Source of the DNA: Streptomyces actuosus
GTDB taxonomy: Bacteria; Actinomycetota; Actinomycetes; Streptomycetales; Streptomycetaceae
Assembly: GCF_016921115.1 (NCBI RefSeq)
Contig: NZ_JAFFZS010000041.1
Location: 1-61,821 of the forward strand
Direction: 5' to 3'
DNA: 61,821 nt
Shown here: positions 1 through 8,685 of the stretch, in pieces
How positions within the stretch are numbered: position 1 is the stretch's first letter
How the letters are laid out: every line of letters starts with the position of its first letter
The notes under the pieces: generated by a model
What the model saw: the letters and a program-made list of their open reading frames with translations, nothing else
The model's database searches: none
What the model was told of the DNA's origin: nothing
Position numbers and translations under genes: made by a program

Positions 1-1623
1 CTCACGCACAGCAGGCAGCACATCGCCCACTTCACGACTCAAGAACACGGCACGGTCCTCGAACACACCCCGAGTCGCCGCCAACGACCAAGCGACATCC
101 ACCGGCCGCACACCCTCACCCACCGACCCCGCGAACGCGGCCAACCGACCCGCCTGCCCCGCCAAACCCTCCCGACCACGACCCGACACCACCCACGGCA
201 CCACACCACCCACCCCGAAAACCCCAACCGGCCCCCCACACACCACAGACACCCCAGAACCCGCCGAACCCACAGAACCAGCAGACTCCGAGACAGCCGG
301 CGCCTCCTCCAACACCACATGCGCATTCGTCCCGCCCATGCCGAAGGACGACACACCGGCCATGAGGGAGGTGTCCGGCCGGGGCCAGGGGCCGAGGGTG
401 TGCTGGACACGGAGGCGCAGGGCGTCCAGGGGGATGTCGGGGTTCGGTGTCTCGTGGTTGAGGGTGGGCGGGAGCTCGCGGTGCCGGAGCGCGAGCACCG
501 TCTTGAGCAGGCCGGCGATGCCCGCCGCGCCTTCCAGGTGACCGATGTTCGTCTTCACGGAGCCGACGTGCAGCGGTGGCGCGTCGGCGGCTCGTGCGGC
601 TCCGAGGACGGCTCCGAGGGCGGCGGCTTCCACAGGGTCGCCCACCGGGGTGCCGGTGCCGTGGAGTTCGACGTACTGGATGTCTTCGGGGGCACTTCCG
701 GCATTGCGCAGGGCGCGGCGGATGACGTCTTCCTGGGCGCCGGCGTCGGGGGAGGTCAGGGTGGAGCCACCCCCGTCGTTGTTCAGGGCGCTGCCGCGGA
801 TGACGGCGCGGATCGGATCGCCGTCGGCGAGGGCTCGGTCGAGCGGTTTCAGGACGACGAGGCCACCGCCCTCGCCGCGGACGTAGCCGTTGGCGCGGGC
901 ATCGAAGGTGTAGCAGCGGCCGTCGGGCGAGAGCGCACCGAGACGGTGTGTGAACAGGCCGCTCCGGGGGGCGAGGTGAAGGTTGACGCCACCGGCGACG
1001 GCGAGCTCGCTGTCGCCGCTGCGCAGGCTCTCGCACGCGAGGTGGACGGCGACGAGCGAGGAGGACTGGGCGGAGTCGAGGCTGATGCTGGGGCCGCGCA
1101 GGCCGAGCAGGTAGGAGATCCGGTTGGCGATGAGGGCGCGGTGGGTGCCGGTGAACGACGTGCTGGTGACACTGCCCGGTTCGAGTGCGTGGGCGAGGGT
1201 GGCGTAGTCGTCGTGGGCGGCGCCGATGAAGACGCCGGTGCTCGCGCCGGCGAGGTGCGCGGGAACGACGTGGGAGTCCTCCAGTGCCTCCCAGGCGAGT
1301 TCGAGCACAAGACGCTGCTGCGGGTCCATGCAGTCGGCCTCGCGGGGCGAAATGCCGAAGAACCCGGCGTCGAACCCGGTGACGTCGTCGAGGTATCCAC
1401 CCCAGCGTGGTACGTCGTCGCCGGATGAGCTCTCGGCAGGTGCCCCCGCGAGCCTGAGGCGCTCGGCGGGGGTGGGGCTCACGGCGCTGTTCCCGGAACG
1501 CAGCAGGCGCCAGAGTGCGTCGGGGTTCGGGGCGCCGGGCAGGCGGCAGGCCAGGCCGATGACGGCGATGGCACGCTGGGGCGCGGCGTTGAGCCCGTAA
1601 CGTGTGCGTTCTGACTCGCTCAT
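1..1623 (-). CDS. Modular type I polyketide synthase, N-terminal part (KSQ loading ketosynthase); 3' end outside window
   Basis: The reverse-strand frame starts at ATG 1623 and stays open to base 1, giving 541 codons of a larger protein. After a short leader there is a complete ketosynthase domain, with PQQRLVLE near residues 101-108, HGTGTPVGD and KTNIGHLEGAAG. The nucleophile position reads DSAQSSSL, so the active-site Cys is Gln186. KSQ domains at the N-terminus of modular PKSs normally decarboxylate a malonyl-type unit to make the starter, so this is probably a loading module (KSQ-AT-ACP). The window ends in the KS-AT linker, after VDVAWSLAATR. The start has the usual MSESERTRYGL lead into AIAVIGLACRLPG. 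The nearby PAS-LuxR gene suggests a polyene-type macrolide, but the product cannot be told from this fragment. Confidence 0.93.
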   Translation of the reverse strand, partial: MSESERTRYGLNAAPQRAIAVIGLACRLPGAPNPDALWRLLRSGNSAVSPTPAERLRLAGAPAESSSGDDVPRWGGYLDDVTGFDAGFFGISPREADCMDPQQRLVLELAWEALEDSHVVPAHLAGASTGVFIGAAHDDYATLAHALEPGSVTSTSFTGTHRALIANRISYLLGLRGPSISLDSAQSSSLVAVHLACESLRSGDSELAVAGGVNLHLAPRSGLFTHRLGALSPDGRCYTFDARANGYVRGEGGGLVVLKPLDRALADGDPIRAVIRGSALNNDGGGSTLTSPDAGAQEDVIRRALRNAGSAPEDIQYVELHGTGTPVGDPVEAAALGAVLGAARAADAPPLHVGSVKTNIGHLEGAAGIAGLLKTVLALRHRELPPTLNHETPNPDIPLDALRLRVQHTLGPWPRPDTSLMAGVSSFGMGGTNAHVVLEEAPAVSESAGSVGSAGSGVSVVCGGPVGVFGVGGVVPWVVSGRGREGLAGQAGRLAAFAGSVGEGVRPVDVAWSLAATRGVFEDRAVFLSREVGDVLPAVRE

Positions 1624-1791
1624 TCCACTCCACCAGCTTGTCGGCCCGGCCCTGTGGCCCCTCGGACGTCGGGCAGCATGTGCTTGCCGCATGCGTTCGG
1701 CGCACGCCGTGGTCGGCGGCCCGCACCGGTCGGCCGGGGTGGGGCTGGGGACTCCCGGGCCGTCGGGCTCCTCACGCTAGGCGCGCCCGCA

Positions 1792-1807
1792 CTAGGGCGC
1801 CCCCTAG
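1792..1807. promoter_or_regulatory. Candidate PAS-LuxR operator (16-bp palindromic box)
   Basis: The sequence CTAGGGCGCCCCCTAG lies between the PKS start (1623, minus) and the small gene at 2002 (plus). It has the length and outer arms of the PimM-family box CTVGGGAWWTCCCBAG as I recall it. The arms match fully and the central four bases do not, giving 12 of 16. Its place between divergent genes next to a PAS-LuxR gene supports an operator role. Binding is inferred. Confidence 0.5.
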
Positions 1808-2001
1808 ATTCCCGGCTGCGGGGACGGGCATGAACTCGGGCCTGTGAGCCGAGGGTTCGGGAAACGCCCAGACATGGCCGGCAAGGTGGCGTCGGGTGTT
1901 GCGCTCGTCGGCGTCGCTCCCCCTGAATGGGGCAGTGCCGCCCGGGAGTGGCGGTGATGTGTACGGGCGCCGGCCCGGCCCGGGAGACGGAGGGAATGCA
2001 G

Positions 2002-2292
2002 ATGAACGCGGAGTTGGCGGACGTGCGCGACGCCCTGGTGAGGTTGCGCGGCAGTGTCGAGTCCCTGCGGTCGGCCGACGGCGATTCCTGCTACGTCCGC
2101 AGGCTGATGAACGACCTGGAGCGTTTCCAGTTGGACATGGAGGACGTCGCGGGAACGGAGCCGCGGGTGACGGCGGTGCGCGGATCGAAGGCGACGACGG
2201 CACGAGAGGTGGTTCCACTGCACGACGGCCCTTACTCGCATCTGTCGTGGCCGGACGCCGACGACGAAGGCATCGGCGGCCACCGCCGCTGA
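2002..2292 (+). CDS. Small hypothetical protein
   Basis: A 96-residue acidic protein divergent from the PKS gene. The start chosen is ATG 2002 (MNAELADVRDALVRLRG), because GGAGGGA lies about six bases upstream. ATG 1996 in the same frame is an alternative. The N-terminal half looks like a short amphipathic or coiled-coil helix (ELADVRDALVRLRGSVESL). The C-terminus is rich in Asp, Gly and His (SWPDADDEGIGG). No catalytic motif or membrane segment is visible and I do not recognise a family. It shares its upstream region, including the candidate PAS-LuxR box, with the PKS, so co-regulation with that cluster is likely. Confidence 0.6.
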   Translation: MNAELADVRDALVRLRGSVESLRSADGDSCYVRRLMNDLERFQLDMEDVAGTEPRVTAVRGSKATTAREVVPLHDGPYSHLSWPDADDEGIGGHRR

Positions 2293-2356
2293 CGGGACGC
2301 GGGCCGCCCACCACGGGCCGCCGGCGCGGCGGGGTCGGCCGGCCCGGCACGACGAA

Positions 2357-2393
2357 ACGCCGGTTTCCCGGGCAGGGCCCGGGAAACCGGCGT
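2357..2393. terminator. Bidirectional terminator hairpin
   Basis: A perfect 16-bp stem, ACGCCGGTTTCCCGGG paired with CCCGGGAAACCGGCGT around a 5-base loop, lies between the convergent small gene (ending 2292) and the PAS-LuxR gene (ending 2414). It fits a shared terminator. Confidence 0.85.
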
Positions 2394-2413
2394 CGAGAGC
2401 CTTGGCGGCAAGG

Positions 2414-3100
2414 TCACTTCACGAAGTCGGGCACGGCGCGGGGTGGCCAGCTGCCGACCGTGAGGACGCCCATGGAATAGGCGCGGGAGACGAGCGCGGC
2501 ACGGTTGGGGGCCTTGAACCTACGGAGCATCAGACCGACGTGGTACTCGACGCCCTGGCGGCTGAGGTACAGGCGGGAGGCCAGCTGGACGGTGGAGGCT
2601 CCGGTGGCGACACCCTCCAGGATGCGGGCGTCGAGGGCCGTGAGGACGGGGGCCTGCCTGGCAGGCCGCTCCGCCTCGGCGGCGGGCTCGTCGTCCGGGC
2701 TCATCAGCACGACGACGCCCGAGAGGTCGTCTCCGTCGCCCTTGACGGCGATGCCGGTGATCTCCGCCGAGAAGACCCGGTCGTGGCCGCGCATGGCGAC
2801 CACCCGCTCGACGAAACGGCTGCCGTGCCCGGTCGACAGGTGGGAGAAGTGCTTGGACAGGACGGTCCGGGCGCTGGGGTGCAGGACGTCGTAGATGCTG
2901 CGGCCGCAGACCTCCGTGGACGGCCGCGCGACGTGTCGGAAGAAGTCCGGGTTCGCCGCTTCTATCGTGAGCCCGGGATCGAGGCTCGCCATGCAGGTGA
3001 CATGGCGCGGTGCGGCCGGTCGCCGGTCTCCTCTGCGTGCGCTGCGCGGCAATTCCGGATGACCACTGACCTTTGTCGACCTGTCGGCGTGCGGGAGCAT
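2414..3100 (-). CDS. PAS-LuxR family transcriptional activator (PimM/FscRI-like)
   Basis: A 228-residue regulator with an N-terminal PAS domain (about residues 37-135, from MASLDPGLTIEAANPDFF) and a C-terminal LuxR-type HTH (about 150-215, LDARILEGVATGASTVQLA then LYLSRQGVEYHV). This is the layout of PimM, FscRI and similar activators in polyene macrolide clusters. ATG 3100 was chosen because AGGAGGG lies about eight bases upstream. The internal Met37 start resembles the N-terminus of shorter homologues. In Streptomyces albus, FscRI of the candicidin cluster is reported to activate antimycin genes (antBA and antCDE), so this gene, 7.5 kb from antA, is a plausible cross-regulator. That link is inference here. 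Confidence 0.9.
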   Translation of the reverse strand: MLPHADRSTKVSGHPELPRSARRGDRRPAAPRHVTCMASLDPGLTIEAANPDFFRHVARPSTEVCGRSIYDVLHPSARTVLSKHFSHLSTGHGSRFVERVVAMRGHDRVFSAEITGIAVKGDGDDLSGVVVLMSPDDEPAAEAERPARQAPVLTALDARILEGVATGASTVQLASRLYLSRQGVEYHVGLMLRRFKAPNRAALVSRAYSMGVLTVGSWPPRAVPDFVK

Positions 3101-4260
3101 GAAAGTAAGCCCTCCTAAACGTCACACGTACCCGGAATGCGAAGCAGGGGCAGAACGGGAAAGGCCGCCGTGGCGCATATCTTCCATTCGTTCTTCTGCG
3201 TCGATGCCGGCGACATTAGGTGGGGCGCGACCGGGGAGTCAACGCACGCCGGGGCCGGCCTGGAAACACTGCGGTGGCTACGGCAGGCGGGTTCGGTCAT
3301 CGCGCGTAGCAGGGGTTCGGTGGTGGGGTTCGGTACGGTCACGCGTGCACCGGCGGGTACCGCACCTTCACGTGACGACGCCGCATCGCGAAGATGGCAA
3401 AACTGCGTCGCGGACAGGCCGCGCACCCCGAACACGGCCTCCACCTGCATCGATCAGCAGCGCCTCGCACTCGGAACCCGAGGGTCCGCGTGCCGCGATC
3501 GACGCGGACGACCCCATGAACCCGAACCGCATATCGATCGCGCAACGATGGAGCGCTTCTGGTTTCGCCCTACCCGTGCGGGGAACAGCACGCCACCGCA
3601 ATCCGCCCCCAGTGGACCCCAGCGCACCGCAGCGAGAATCGACCCGAAATCCATCCCGCTGCCGAGCACCCTCTTGCACCCGGCCGAAAAGACGTCGACA
3701 CATGTACGGGCGCCGATAGCCGCCGCCGTAAACACTCGCCTCCCGGCGATCTCGACATCAGCCCTTTCACCCATTTCGCGCCTGGCCACAATACGGCGTT
3801 TCCCTCCTCGCCGGACGTCGCCCCGTGATGGCGGTCCGGCGGCGTTCGCGTGTCTGCACGGTCACTGCGCCCGGGCGGACCACTGCGTGCGGGTGGATCC
3901 TTGAAGTGGCCGCATCCCGCTCGATCTCACCAGGTCCACCCCGACCTCGGTGTCGACGACCCGGACCGAGCTCAGGCCGACATCCTCGATCTCGGCGCCT
4001 CCCTGCTCGACGCAGGGGACGGGAGGAGGAGTCGACGCATCTTCGCGGCCCCTGCAGGTCGCCCGTTTCCGTCTCGTGCGGGACCGACACAGACACCGCA
4101 AGGGGTGCGGCCACCGGTGTCCATCGTGAACGGTGTGGGCCAACGTCCCCGCCGGGCGGAAGCGTCGGCGCAGCACGGCCGGTCGGCCTTCGGGCGTGTG
4201 CGGGATCTGCCCACGGCAGAAGCCTCTTCGCGGGATCGGGCACGCTGATTGAGTTCCGCC
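3101..4260. other. Long gap without an intact gene
   Basis: Open frames on both strands here have no family signature, weak starts and no consistent codon bias. The only recognisable content is the decayed glyoxalase-like segment listed separately. The rest holds nothing I can name. Confidence 0.6.
3916..4085 (+). pseudogene. Degenerate glyoxalase-like (VOC) domain fragment
   Basis: The plus frame encodes HPDLGVDDPDRAQADILDLG followed by GASLL and then RIFAAPAGRPF. This closely follows the C-terminal half of Streptomyces glyoxalase-like proteins (pattern VDDxDxAEARxxxLGA ... WRVFADPAGHPFCLVR). No upstream half or start is present. Just after RPF the family's continuation (R-L-V-R) appears in another frame, which suggests a frameshift. 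I read it as the remnant of a VOC gene. Confidence 0.55.
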
Positions 4261-5256
4261 ATGGAACGCATGGAGATTCTGGTCCTCGGCGGCACGGCCT
4301 GGCTGGGGCGTGAAGTGTCCCGGCAGGCCCTCGACCGCGGCCACCACGTGACGTGCCTGGCTCGTGGCGACAGCGGACCCGTGGCACCAGGCGCGCGGCT
4401 GGTGCCCGCGGATCGGCGCGACCCCGCCGCGTATGCGCCCCTGCTCGGCAGCGAATGGGACGCTGTGCTCGAGGTCTCCTGGCAACCCGGCTTCGTACGC
4501 GGAGCCGTTGCGGCCCTGGGCGCGCGGGCACGTCACTGGATCTACGTCTCCTCGGTCAGCGCATACGCTTCCCACGGCGAGCCCGGCGCAGACGAGTCCG
4601 CCGCCCTGCTGCCCCACACGGATCGTGACGAGGTCGGCCGCGAGCAGTACGGCGAGGCCAAGTCCGCCTGCGAAACACTCACCCGGACGGCTCTGGCCGA
4701 CCGCCTCCTCATCGCACGCGCCGGCCTCATCGGCGGGCCCGGTGACCACAGCGACCGCTCCGGCTACTGGGTCGCCCGCGCCGCCCGTGCGCCCCGAGCG
4801 CCCCTGCTCGTCCCCGACACCCCGCAGATCCCGACACAGGCCGTCGACGTGCGCGACCTGACGGCCTGGCTCCTCGACGCCGCAGAACTCCACACCACGG
4901 GCATCTACAACGCGGTCGGCCCGGCTGTGCCCTTCGCCGAGTGGATCGATCTTTCCCGCGGCGTCGGCGGACACACCGGACCTGTCGTCAGGGTGCCGTC
5001 CCCACAACTCCTGGCGCATGGAGTGGCTCAGTACATGGGCCCCGACTCATTGCCCATGTGGGTGGTGGAACCGGGCTGGGAGGGCTGGGCGGCGCGCGAC
5101 GGATCTGCCGCCGTCACAGCGGGACTGCGCCACCGCTCCCGCACCGAGCTCCTTGCCGACACACTGTCCTGGGAACGCGAGCGGGGACTGCATCGGCCGC
5201 GTCGTGCGGGTCTCGCCCCGGACACAGAACGCAGACTTCTGGCGAGCTTCGCATGA
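4261..5256 (+). CDS. NAD-dependent epimerase/dehydratase family protein
   Basis: A 331-residue extended SDR-type protein. The N-terminal Rossmann motif is VLGGTAWLGREV (a GGTxxLG variant of GxxGxxG). A YVSSVSAYA strand carries the Ser position, and REQYGEAKSACE supplies the YxxxK catalytic pair. The C-terminal half (RAGLIGGPGDHSDR, IPTQAVDVRDLTAWLLDAAE) is typical of epimerases and isoflavone-reductase-like SDRs acting on small substrates. The substrate is not identifiable. The start is ATG 4261; ATG 4270 is also possible and an in-frame TTG lies upstream at 4249. It stands alone between the PKS flank and the ArsR operon, with no cluster role evident. Confidence 0.85.
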   Translation: MERMEILVLGGTAWLGREVSRQALDRGHHVTCLARGDSGPVAPGARLVPADRRDPAAYAPLLGSEWDAVLEVSWQPGFVRGAVAALGARARHWIYVSSVSAYASHGEPGADESAALLPHTDRDEVGREQYGEAKSACETLTRTALADRLLIARAGLIGGPGDHSDRSGYWVARAARAPRAPLLVPDTPQIPTQAVDVRDLTAWLLDAAELHTTGIYNAVGPAVPFAEWIDLSRGVGGHTGPVVRVPSPQLLAHGVAQYMGPDSLPMWVVEPGWEGWAARDGSAAVTAGLRHRSRTELLADTLSWERERGLHRPRRAGLAPDTERRLLASFA

Positions 5257-5615
5257 GAGCCCGTCCTTGAGCCGCCGGTGACCTCTGCGGATCTCGATGC
5301 GCGTCACGTCGGCCCCTGGCTCGATGTCCGGGCACGGGCCACTCTCCCGGTTCGCTTCACCCTCTCCTCCGTCCGCACAGCGCGCCGCGGACGCCGGCAC
5401 ACAGGGCGGGGCCGGTCCCGCTCCTGGAGGCAGGCCGCTGCGCCGTCGCCCCGCCGTTCGATGGTGGTCTTCCCGCGCTCGTCCATCGGATACGGGAGCG
5501 CCACGCCCCTGTGCGAGTGACGGTCTCGTGGAGCATCTTCCTTCCGCACGGAGCGGCAGCACTGCGACGACCGGCGGCCGTGCTGGCGCGAACCCCGGGG
5601 AGTGAGGAGATGCTG

Positions 5616-5635
5616 AATTGCAAAATTTCGCAATT
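5616..5635. promoter_or_regulatory. ArsR operator upstream of the SulP operon
   Basis: An inverted repeat AATTGC-AAAATTTC-GCAATT in an otherwise GC-rich leader, about 100 bp upstream of the first ArsR gene. The core AATTGC-N8-GCAATT recurs in front of the second ArsR gene near 9858, which supports it as the binding site of these two related repressors. Confidence 0.75.
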
Positions 5636-5731
5636 AGCTAGATGCTGTATTGACTGTGTCCGCAGCTGACCGTGGACGCAGCTTTGGTGTCTGCCCCGAG
5701 GCGGGGCTGCCGTCGGGGAAGTCGAGGAGTC

Positions 5732-6073
5732 GTGTCCGTTCCGCTGTACCAGGCCAAGGCCGAGTTCTTCAGGATGCTGGGGCATCCCGTGCGCATCCGC
5801 GTGCTGGAGCTGCTCCAGGACGGGCCGATGCCCGTACGGGACCTGCTGTCGGCCATCGAGGTGGAGCCGTCCGGTCTGTCGCAGCAGCTGGCGGTGCTGC
5901 GTCGGTCCGGGATCGTCACCTCGACCCGGGAGGGCTCGACCGTCGTCTACGCGCTGTCGGGCGGGGATGTGGCCGACCTGCTGCGGGCCGCCCGCCGCAT
6001 CCTCACCGAGATGCTCGCGGGCCGGGGCGAGCTGCTGGCCGAGCTGCGGGAAGCCGAGGTCCCCGCGCGATGA
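5732..6073 (+). CDS. ArsR/SmtB family transcriptional regulator (copy 1)
   Basis: A 113-residue winged-helix repressor: FFRMLGHPVRIRVLELL (helices 1-2), then EPSGLSQQLAVLRRSGIV (recognition helix) and TREGSTVVYAL (wing). It contains no Cys, so a Cys-based metal or persulfide sensor is unlikely. The GTG start at 5732 aligns its N-terminus (SVPLYQAKAEFF) with the paralogue at 10036; longer upstream extensions look non-coding. Its stop overlaps the SulP start (ATGA), so it leads a six-gene operon. Autoregulation through the inverted repeat at 5616-5635 is likely. The ligand is unknown; an anion carried by the transporter is possible but inferred. Confidence 0.93.
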   Translation: MSVPLYQAKAEFFRMLGHPVRIRVLELLQDGPMPVRDLLSAIEVEPSGLSQQLAVLRRSGIVTSTREGSTVVYALSGGDVADLLRAARRILTEMLAGRGELLAELREAEVPAR

Positions 6074-7824
6074 CCCCGGGGATCAGCCGGTTGACAGCCC
6101 CGCTCGTCGCACTCCTGCCCACCCGGCGCGACCTGGCGGACGTGCGGCGCACGCCCCGGCAGGATCTGCTCGCCGGACTGACCGTGGCGATGGTGGCACT
6201 GCCCCTCGCGCTCGGTTTCGGAGTCTCCTCCGGACTCGGTGCCGAAGCGGGTCTGGCGACCGCCGTGGTCGCCGGCGCGCTCGCCGCCGTGTTCGGCGGC
6301 TCCAACCTCCAGGTGTCCGGGCCCACCGGCGCCATGACCGTGGTGCTGGTGCCCATCGTCGCCGAGTACGGGCCGGGCGCGGTGCTGACCGTCGGGCTGA
6401 TGGCCGGAGTGATGCTGGTCGCGCTGGCCCTGCTGAAGGCGGGCAAGTACATGCAGTACGTGCCTGCGCCGGTGGTCGAAGGCTTCACCCTCGGCATCGC
6501 CTGCGTGATCGGCCTGCAGCAGATCCCGAATGCTCTGGGGGTGCCCAAGCCGGAGGGCGACCGCGTGCTCGTCGTCGCCTGGCGGGCCGTCGAGGAGTTC
6601 GCGCGGCATCCCAACGGGACCGCGGCCGGATTGGCCGTGTCGGTGGCCGCGGTCATGCTGATCGGCGCCCGCTGGCGGCCGACCGTCCCGTTCTCCGTCC
6701 TCGCGATCATCGCTGCCACGATCGTGGCCCAGGTCGCGGGACTGGACGCGGCGCCGCCGATCGGAGACCTTCCCTCCGGGCTCCCCGCGCCGTCGCTGAG
6801 CTTCCTGGGGCTCGGCTCGCTCGGCACCCTGCTCGCTCCGGCCGTGGCCGTGGCGGCGCTCGCGGCTCTGGAGTCCTTGCTGTCCGCCTCGGTGGCGGAC
6901 GGTATGACGGTGGGGCAGAGGCACGACCCCGATCGTGAGCTGTTCGGCCAGGGGCTGGCCAACATCGCGGCCCCGCTGTTCGGCGGCGTGCCCGCGACCG
7001 GCGCGATCGCCCGCACCGCGGTCAACGTCCGCACCGGAGCCGGTTCCCGGCTGGCCGCCCTCACCCATGCCGCGGTCCTCGCCGTGATCGTCTTCGCAGC
7101 GGCGCCCCTGGTCTCGAAGATGCCGCTCGCCGCGCTCGCCGGTGTGCTGCTGGCCACCGCGGTCCGCATGGTCGAGGTCGGCTCGCTCAGGGCGATGGTC
7201 AGGGCCACCCGCTCGGACGCGCTGATCCTCGTTCTCACCGCGGTCGCGACGCTGGCCCTGGACCTCGTGTACGCGGTGATCATCGGTCTCGCCGTGGCGG
7301 GCGCTCTCGCCCTGCGTGCCGTGGCCAAGCAGGCCCGCCTGGAGGAGGTCCCTCTCGACCGCGGTGACCACAGCGCGGAGGAGCACGCCCTGCTGGCCGA
7401 GCACATCGTCGCCTACCGCATCGACGGGCCGCTGTTCTTCGCCGCCGGGCACCGCTTCCTGCTGGAGCTGACCGAAGCGGCCGACGTACGGGTCGTCGTC
7501 CTGCGCATGTCGCGGGTGTCGGCCCTCGACGCCACCGGTGCCCTGGTCCTCAAGGACGCGGTGGAGAAACTGACGCGGCGCGGCATCCTCGTCCTGGCCT
7601 CCGGGATACGCCCCGGCCAGCACCAGGTCCTCGATTCCGTCGGCGCGCTGGAGCTGCTGCGGCACGAGGGCCGGGACTACGCCACCACACCGGAGGCGAT
7701 CCGGGCGGCTCGCGGTCATCTGGAACGGGCGGGAGTCCTGCCCCGGGGTGTCGTCCGGCAGAAGCACAAGGTGCTGCCGACCCCGCCGGACTCCCCCGAA
7801 GCGCGTGAGGAGCCCGTGCGATGA
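6070..7824 (+). CDS. SulP family inorganic anion transporter with C-terminal STAS domain
   Basis: A 584-residue polytopic membrane protein of the SulP/SLC26 family. Residues about 30-430 hold the membrane core, including QDLLAGLTVAMVALPLALGF near the N-terminus and the SGPTGAMTVVLVP signature. A cytoplasmic STAS domain follows (about 450-550, VVVLRMSRVSALDATGALVL). SulP proteins move sulfate, bicarbonate or other anions; the substrate cannot be read from sequence. The ATG at 6070 overlaps the ArsR stop by four bases, so translation is coupled. The next gene overlaps its end. A basic, proline-rich tail extends beyond the STAS domain. Confidence 0.93.
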   Translation: MTPGISRLTAPLVALLPTRRDLADVRRTPRQDLLAGLTVAMVALPLALGFGVSSGLGAEAGLATAVVAGALAAVFGGSNLQVSGPTGAMTVVLVPIVAEYGPGAVLTVGLMAGVMLVALALLKAGKYMQYVPAPVVEGFTLGIACVIGLQQIPNALGVPKPEGDRVLVVAWRAVEEFARHPNGTAAGLAVSVAAVMLIGARWRPTVPFSVLAIIAATIVAQVAGLDAAPPIGDLPSGLPAPSLSFLGLGSLGTLLAPAVAVAALAALESLLSASVADGMTVGQRHDPDRELFGQGLANIAAPLFGGVPATGAIARTAVNVRTGAGSRLAALTHAAVLAVIVFAAAPLVSKMPLAALAGVLLATAVRMVEVGSLRAMVRATRSDALILVLTAVATLALDLVYAVIIGLAVAGALALRAVAKQARLEEVPLDRGDHSAEEHALLAEHIVAYRIDGPLFFAAGHRFLLELTEAADVRVVVLRMSRVSALDATGALVLKDAVEKLTRRGILVLASGIRPGQHQVLDSVGALELLRHEGRDYATTPEAIRAARGHLERAGVLPRGVVRQKHKVLPTPPDSPEAREEPVR

Positions 7825-8228
7825 ACCGCCACCTCGCCACCCCGCGCATGGCCGAGGTCTCCGGTGCGGAGGCACTGTGGCTGGTGGAGGGCAGCAGCCT
7901 GGGGCGGCTGGTGTATCCGCAGCGGGGGCGGACCGTCGTGCGGCCTGCCCGCCATGTGTGGGAGTGCGGACACCTGATCGTCCGGGCCCCCGTGCAGGCG
8001 GCTGCCGTACGTGAGGCGGCGACGTACCAGGTGGACGAGATCCGTGTCGTGGCCGGCACCGGCTGGACGGTGACGCTGTCCGGCCCCGCCGACGTGATCA
8101 CCGATCCCGACGAAGCGGGCCACTACCGGCGCACTCTCGCCGGCTGGACGCACGGCCCGCACGACACGCTGCTGCGCCTGCACCTCAAGACGGTCAGCGG
8201 CTTTCGCCTGCTTCCCGCGGAGGCGTGA
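7821..8228 (+). CDS. Pyridoxamine 5'-phosphate oxidase-like (PPOX) flavin-binding protein
   Basis: A 135-residue split-barrel protein of the PPOX class common in actinobacteria. The pattern LWLVEGSSLGRLVYPQRGR, the central VWECGHLIVRAP strand and the closing FRLLP fit small FMN/F420-binding PPOX-like proteins. The substrate is unknown. It starts four bases inside the SulP gene and ends at the ATPase start, so it belongs to the ArsR-led operon. A redox or stress role is inferred from class only. Confidence 0.75.
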   Translation: MNRHLATPRMAEVSGAEALWLVEGSSLGRLVYPQRGRTVVRPARHVWECGHLIVRAPVQAAAVREAATYQVDEIRVVAGTGWTVTLSGPADVITDPDEAGHYRRTLAGWTHGPHDTLLRLHLKTVSGFRLLPAEA

Positions 8229-8650
8229 TGACCGTGCGCCTGGAAACCCTCCCCCATCGGCACGTGCTCACCCTGCCGGCGGTCCCGGCGGCCGTGCGCA
8301 TGGCCCGTGAGACGGCCGAACTGGCCCTTGTGGAGTGGGGCATCGGCCTGCGCCATCCCGCCGTGGACCCCGCCCTGCTGATCCTGGGCGAGCTGGTGAC
8401 CAACAGTGTCCGGCACGCCGCCGACCGCTCCCCGCAGCTGACCGTCATCTACGCGGCGGGCCGGGACTGTCTGGCCGTCGCCGTCCACGACCGCCATCCC
8501 TGCCGGCCTCCGCTGTACGACGCGATCGGCAGCGGGTCCGGCGGGCTGGCCACCGTCATGGAAGTGACGATGGGCCTCGGTGGCAGCGCGGTCGTCCGAC
8601 CGGACGCCGACGGGCTGGGCAAGAGCGTCTGGATCACCCTTCCCCTCTGA
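8228..8650 (+). CDS. RsbW-like ATP-binding protein (anti-sigma factor/serine kinase fold)
   Basis: A 140-residue GHKL ATPase. The N-box is LILGELVTNSVRHA, followed by the strand LAVAVHDRHP (G1-like, with D and P) and the glycine-rich GSGSGGLATVMEV. Streptomyces encode many RsbW-type proteins that bind sigma factors or STAS partners and can phosphorylate the latter. The next gene encodes a STAS-like protein, forming a likely partner-switching pair. The start is ATG 8228, with GGAGG four bases upstream; GTG 8225 is also possible. Confidence 0.88.
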   Translation: MTVRLETLPHRHVLTLPAVPAAVRMARETAELALVEWGIGLRHPAVDPALLILGELVTNSVRHAADRSPQLTVIYAAGRDCLAVAVHDRHPCRPPLYDAIGSGSGGLATVMEVTMGLGGSAVVRPDADGLGKSVWITLPL

Positions 8651-8685
8651 ACCCAACGGGCAGCATCACAAGGAAGTTCACACGC

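Noticed and set aside
116..1726. A long Arg/Pro-rich minus-strand frame and a 369-codon plus-strand frame over the PKS fragment
   Set aside because: Both are shadows of the KSQ frame. Their composition is that of out-of-frame GC-rich codons and no domain is present.
3137..3904. Overlapping open frames on both strands at 3.1-3.9 kb
   Set aside because: No domain, weak starts and no consistent codon bias in any frame.
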